Assembly: GCF_002736205.1 (NCBI RefSeq) | Contig: NZ_CP024091.1 | Coordinates: forward strand, 2,601,555-2,665,554 | DNA: 64,000 bases | From: Pedobacter ginsengisoli | Lineage (GTDB): Bacteria; Bacteroidota; Bacteroidia; Sphingobacteriales; Sphingobacteriaceae | Reading direction: 5' to 3' | Shown here: piece after piece, positions 62,873 to 64,000 of the stretch | How the letters are laid out: each line of letters opens with the position of its first letter | Position numbering within the stretch: position 1 is the stretch's first letter | Translations under genes and position numbers: made by a program | Notes under the pieces: generated by a model | What the model was told of the DNA's origin: nothing | The model's database searches: none | What the model saw: the letters and a program-made list of their open reading frames with translations, nothing else

Positions 62873-63424
62873 CTAGAACAATTCAACCTTACATCTTTCA
62901 TTTTTAAGCGTAACTAAACAGTTCTCATTATTGTAATTTTCCTTTAGGCTGGCTTCATTCCTTTTGTATTCTGTTTTAAGGTTTTTTCTATTTAAGCCCT
63001 GCGCAAATCGCCTAACATCTTCTTCACTTTTTAATATCAATCCCGGCACCTGTTTAGGTTTGTGATTATCCCCTATGGCTACCATAGTAAAATAACTGGT
63101 GTTGGTATGCTTTATAGTTTGAGTTTTCAAATTTTCTGAAACAACCTTTATTCCTATTATCATAGAGGTATTACCAACATAATTTACTGATGCCATTAAA
63201 GAAACCAGTTCCCCTACTTCAACAGGCGCTAAAAAGTCTACAACATCAATTGAAGCAGTTATACAGTATCCATCAGAATGTTTTGCTGCGCATACATACG
63301 CAACTTTATCCATTAAGCTTAGAATAATACCTCCATGTATTTTTCCTCCAAAATTAGAATAAGAAGGAATCATAAGTTCAGTAAGTGTGGTCTGAGAGTA
63401 TTCTACAGGTTTAAAATCTTGCAT
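62873..63424 (-). CDS. Acyl-CoA thioesterase, hotdog fold (YciA-like)
   Basis: Cytoplasmic thioesterase of 183 aa from the ATG at 63424. Upstream ATGs at 63442 and 63475 add a segment that runs back to the preceding terminator. The hotdog core (about residues 1-125) has PSYSNFGGKIHGGIILSLMDKVAYVCAAKHS with the GG..HGG...MD signature, then ASIDVVDFLAPVEVGELVSL and HTNTSYFTMVAI. The C-terminal ~55 residues are Lys/Asn-rich and not part of the fold. It probably hydrolyses acyl-CoA esters. Confidence 0.9.
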   Translation of the reverse strand: MQDFKPVEYSQTTLTELMIPSYSNFGGKIHGGIILSLMDKVAYVCAAKHSDGYCITASIDVVDFLAPVEVGELVSLMASVNYVGNTSMIIGIKVVSENLKTQTIKHTNTSYFTMVAIGDNHKPKQVPGLILKSEEDVRRFAQGLNRKNLKTEYKRNEASLKENYNNENCLVTLKNERCKVELF

Positions 63425-63473
63425 AAAGTGGTCTTTGAACATGCAATTTAGTTTTTTACCGCAAAATAGCATC

Positions 63474-63505
63474 AAAAAAGGGGCTGTAAACTTAATTACA
63501 CCCCC
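63474..63505 (-). terminator. Terminator of the TonB-like gene
   Basis: On the minus strand a 10-bp stem (63496-63505 with 63480-63489, one mismatch) with a 6-nt loop is followed by six T (63479-63474), 45 nt after the TonB-like stop. Confidence 0.85.
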
Positions 63506-63550
63506 TCAACCCTATCCTTTACACCGAGAGCGCACCAAATTTCTTTGATT

Positions 63551-64000
63551 CTACCTGTTTATCATAAATGAAAGCGGCATATTATACCTAACTCTAACAT
63601 TTTGGTCATTTTGTCGGCCTGGTTTCCACTTTGGCGACTTACTTATCACCCTCACGGCTTCTTCATCACATCCATAACCTATACCTTTCAAAACTGTAAC
63701 ATTAGAAACAGAACCATCTTTCTCTATTACAAAGCTGATAAAAACTTTACCTTGGGCATCCACCTCCTGAGCTGCATTCGGATACCTTAAATTTCTTTGT
63801 ATAAATTTGGCCCAGGCTTTCATTCCTCCCTCAAACTCAGGATAGGCCTGTATATCTCCTAATTCATGAATTCCGGTATCTTCCTTCACACCATTTCCTT
63901 CTCCATTACCTATTGCTGTCCCATTACCATTACCCTCAGTAGGAACTGACCCAAGCGATGTCTCTACCCCTGACTGGGTAACAGCCCCAACCGCAGCGTG
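63551..64000 (-). CDS. TonB C-terminal domain protein (5' end outside window)
   Basis: C-terminal 149 residues of an energy-transducing TonB-type protein. The frame stays open to the window edge, so the gene starts beyond 64000; a GTG at 63887-63889 is internal and not the likely start. The visible part begins with a Gly/Asn-rich linker (TEGNGNGTAIGNGEGNG), then the TonB_C domain: AYPEFEGGMKAWAKFIQRNL, RYPNAAQEVDAQGKVFISFVIEKDG, SVSNVTVLKGIG, CDEEAVRVISKSPKWKPGRQ. It transmits proton-motive force to outer-membrane receptors such as the SusC proteins here. Confidence 0.9.
   Translation of the reverse strand, partial: HAAVGAVTQSGVETSLGSVPTEGNGNGTAIGNGEGNGVKEDTGIHELGDIQAYPEFEGGMKAWAKFIQRNLRYPNAAQEVDAQGKVFISFVIEKDGSVSNVTVLKGIGYGCDEEAVRVISKSPKWKPGRQNDQNVRVRYNMPLSFMINR

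Noticed and set aside
63425..63475. Upstream starts (63442, 63475) for the thioesterase
   Set aside because: The farther one abuts the T-tract of the preceding terminator, and family members begin close to the segment encoded from 63424.
63551..63889. GTG at 63889 as the true start of the TonB-like gene
   Set aside because: The frame continues without stop to the window edge and encodes a linker typical of TonB proteins, so the gene is cut by the window.

Overview
This window comes from a Bacteroidota genome, most likely Sphingobacteriaceae (Pedobacter-like). The signs are low GC, TonB-dependent SusC/SusD pairs, FecR/ECF-sigma regulation, DUF4998/DUF5000-type lipoproteins, FtsX-like multi-domain permeases, TPR-type sensor kinases and promoters resembling TTG-N19-21-TAnnTTTG. 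Genus is inferred only. No tRNA, rRNA, CRISPR array or insertion sequence was seen.

Region 1 (1-7353, minus strand): two two-component systems of the same design (LuxR-type regulator plus TPR-containing histidine kinase) flank an IPT/TIG lipoprotein gene.

Region 2 (7409-18488, plus strand): an accessory locus of ten genes without recognisable function, apart from two SET-domain proteins. It encodes exported proteins in duplicated families (A/C, B1/B2, D1/D2), a secreted protein with 25-residue tandem repeats, two translationally coupled SET proteins and a small LEA-like secreted protein. A 20-bp palindrome (consensus AATCATCYTTTTTRATGATT) occurs four times. Three copies precede plus-strand transcription units and one faces the kinase/regulator operon. 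Each lies exactly 21 nt from a TAnnTTTG-like element. This looks like a two-component system and its regulon, and it is the best candidate here for an undescribed system.

Region 3 (18522-24934): a GH43 glycosidase diverges from an FtsX-like permease, which has a sigma-54-type promoter and an upstream palindrome. A small membrane protein and two divergent metallophosphatases follow.

Region 4 (24937-48154): an alpha-mannan polysaccharide utilisation locus. It holds three GH92 mannosidases, an (alpha/alpha)6-type glycosidase, an MFS sugar porter, a long phosphomannose-isomerase-like protein, a GntR/UTRA regulator, SusC/SusD, two DUF-type surface lipoproteins and a sialate O-acetylesterase-like enzyme. 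Four ATGT-N4-ACAT sites, two beside the GntR gene and two upstream of susC, suggest that the regulator controls the locus.

Region 5 (48268-54442): housekeeping genes fbp, a YfcE-like phosphoesterase, trmN6 and purL.

Region 6 (54557-64000): a Gfo/Idh/MocA oxidoreductase, then a sigma/FecR/SusC(STN)/SusD signalling and uptake set without enzymes, an acyl-CoA thioesterase, and a TonB-like protein cut by the window end.
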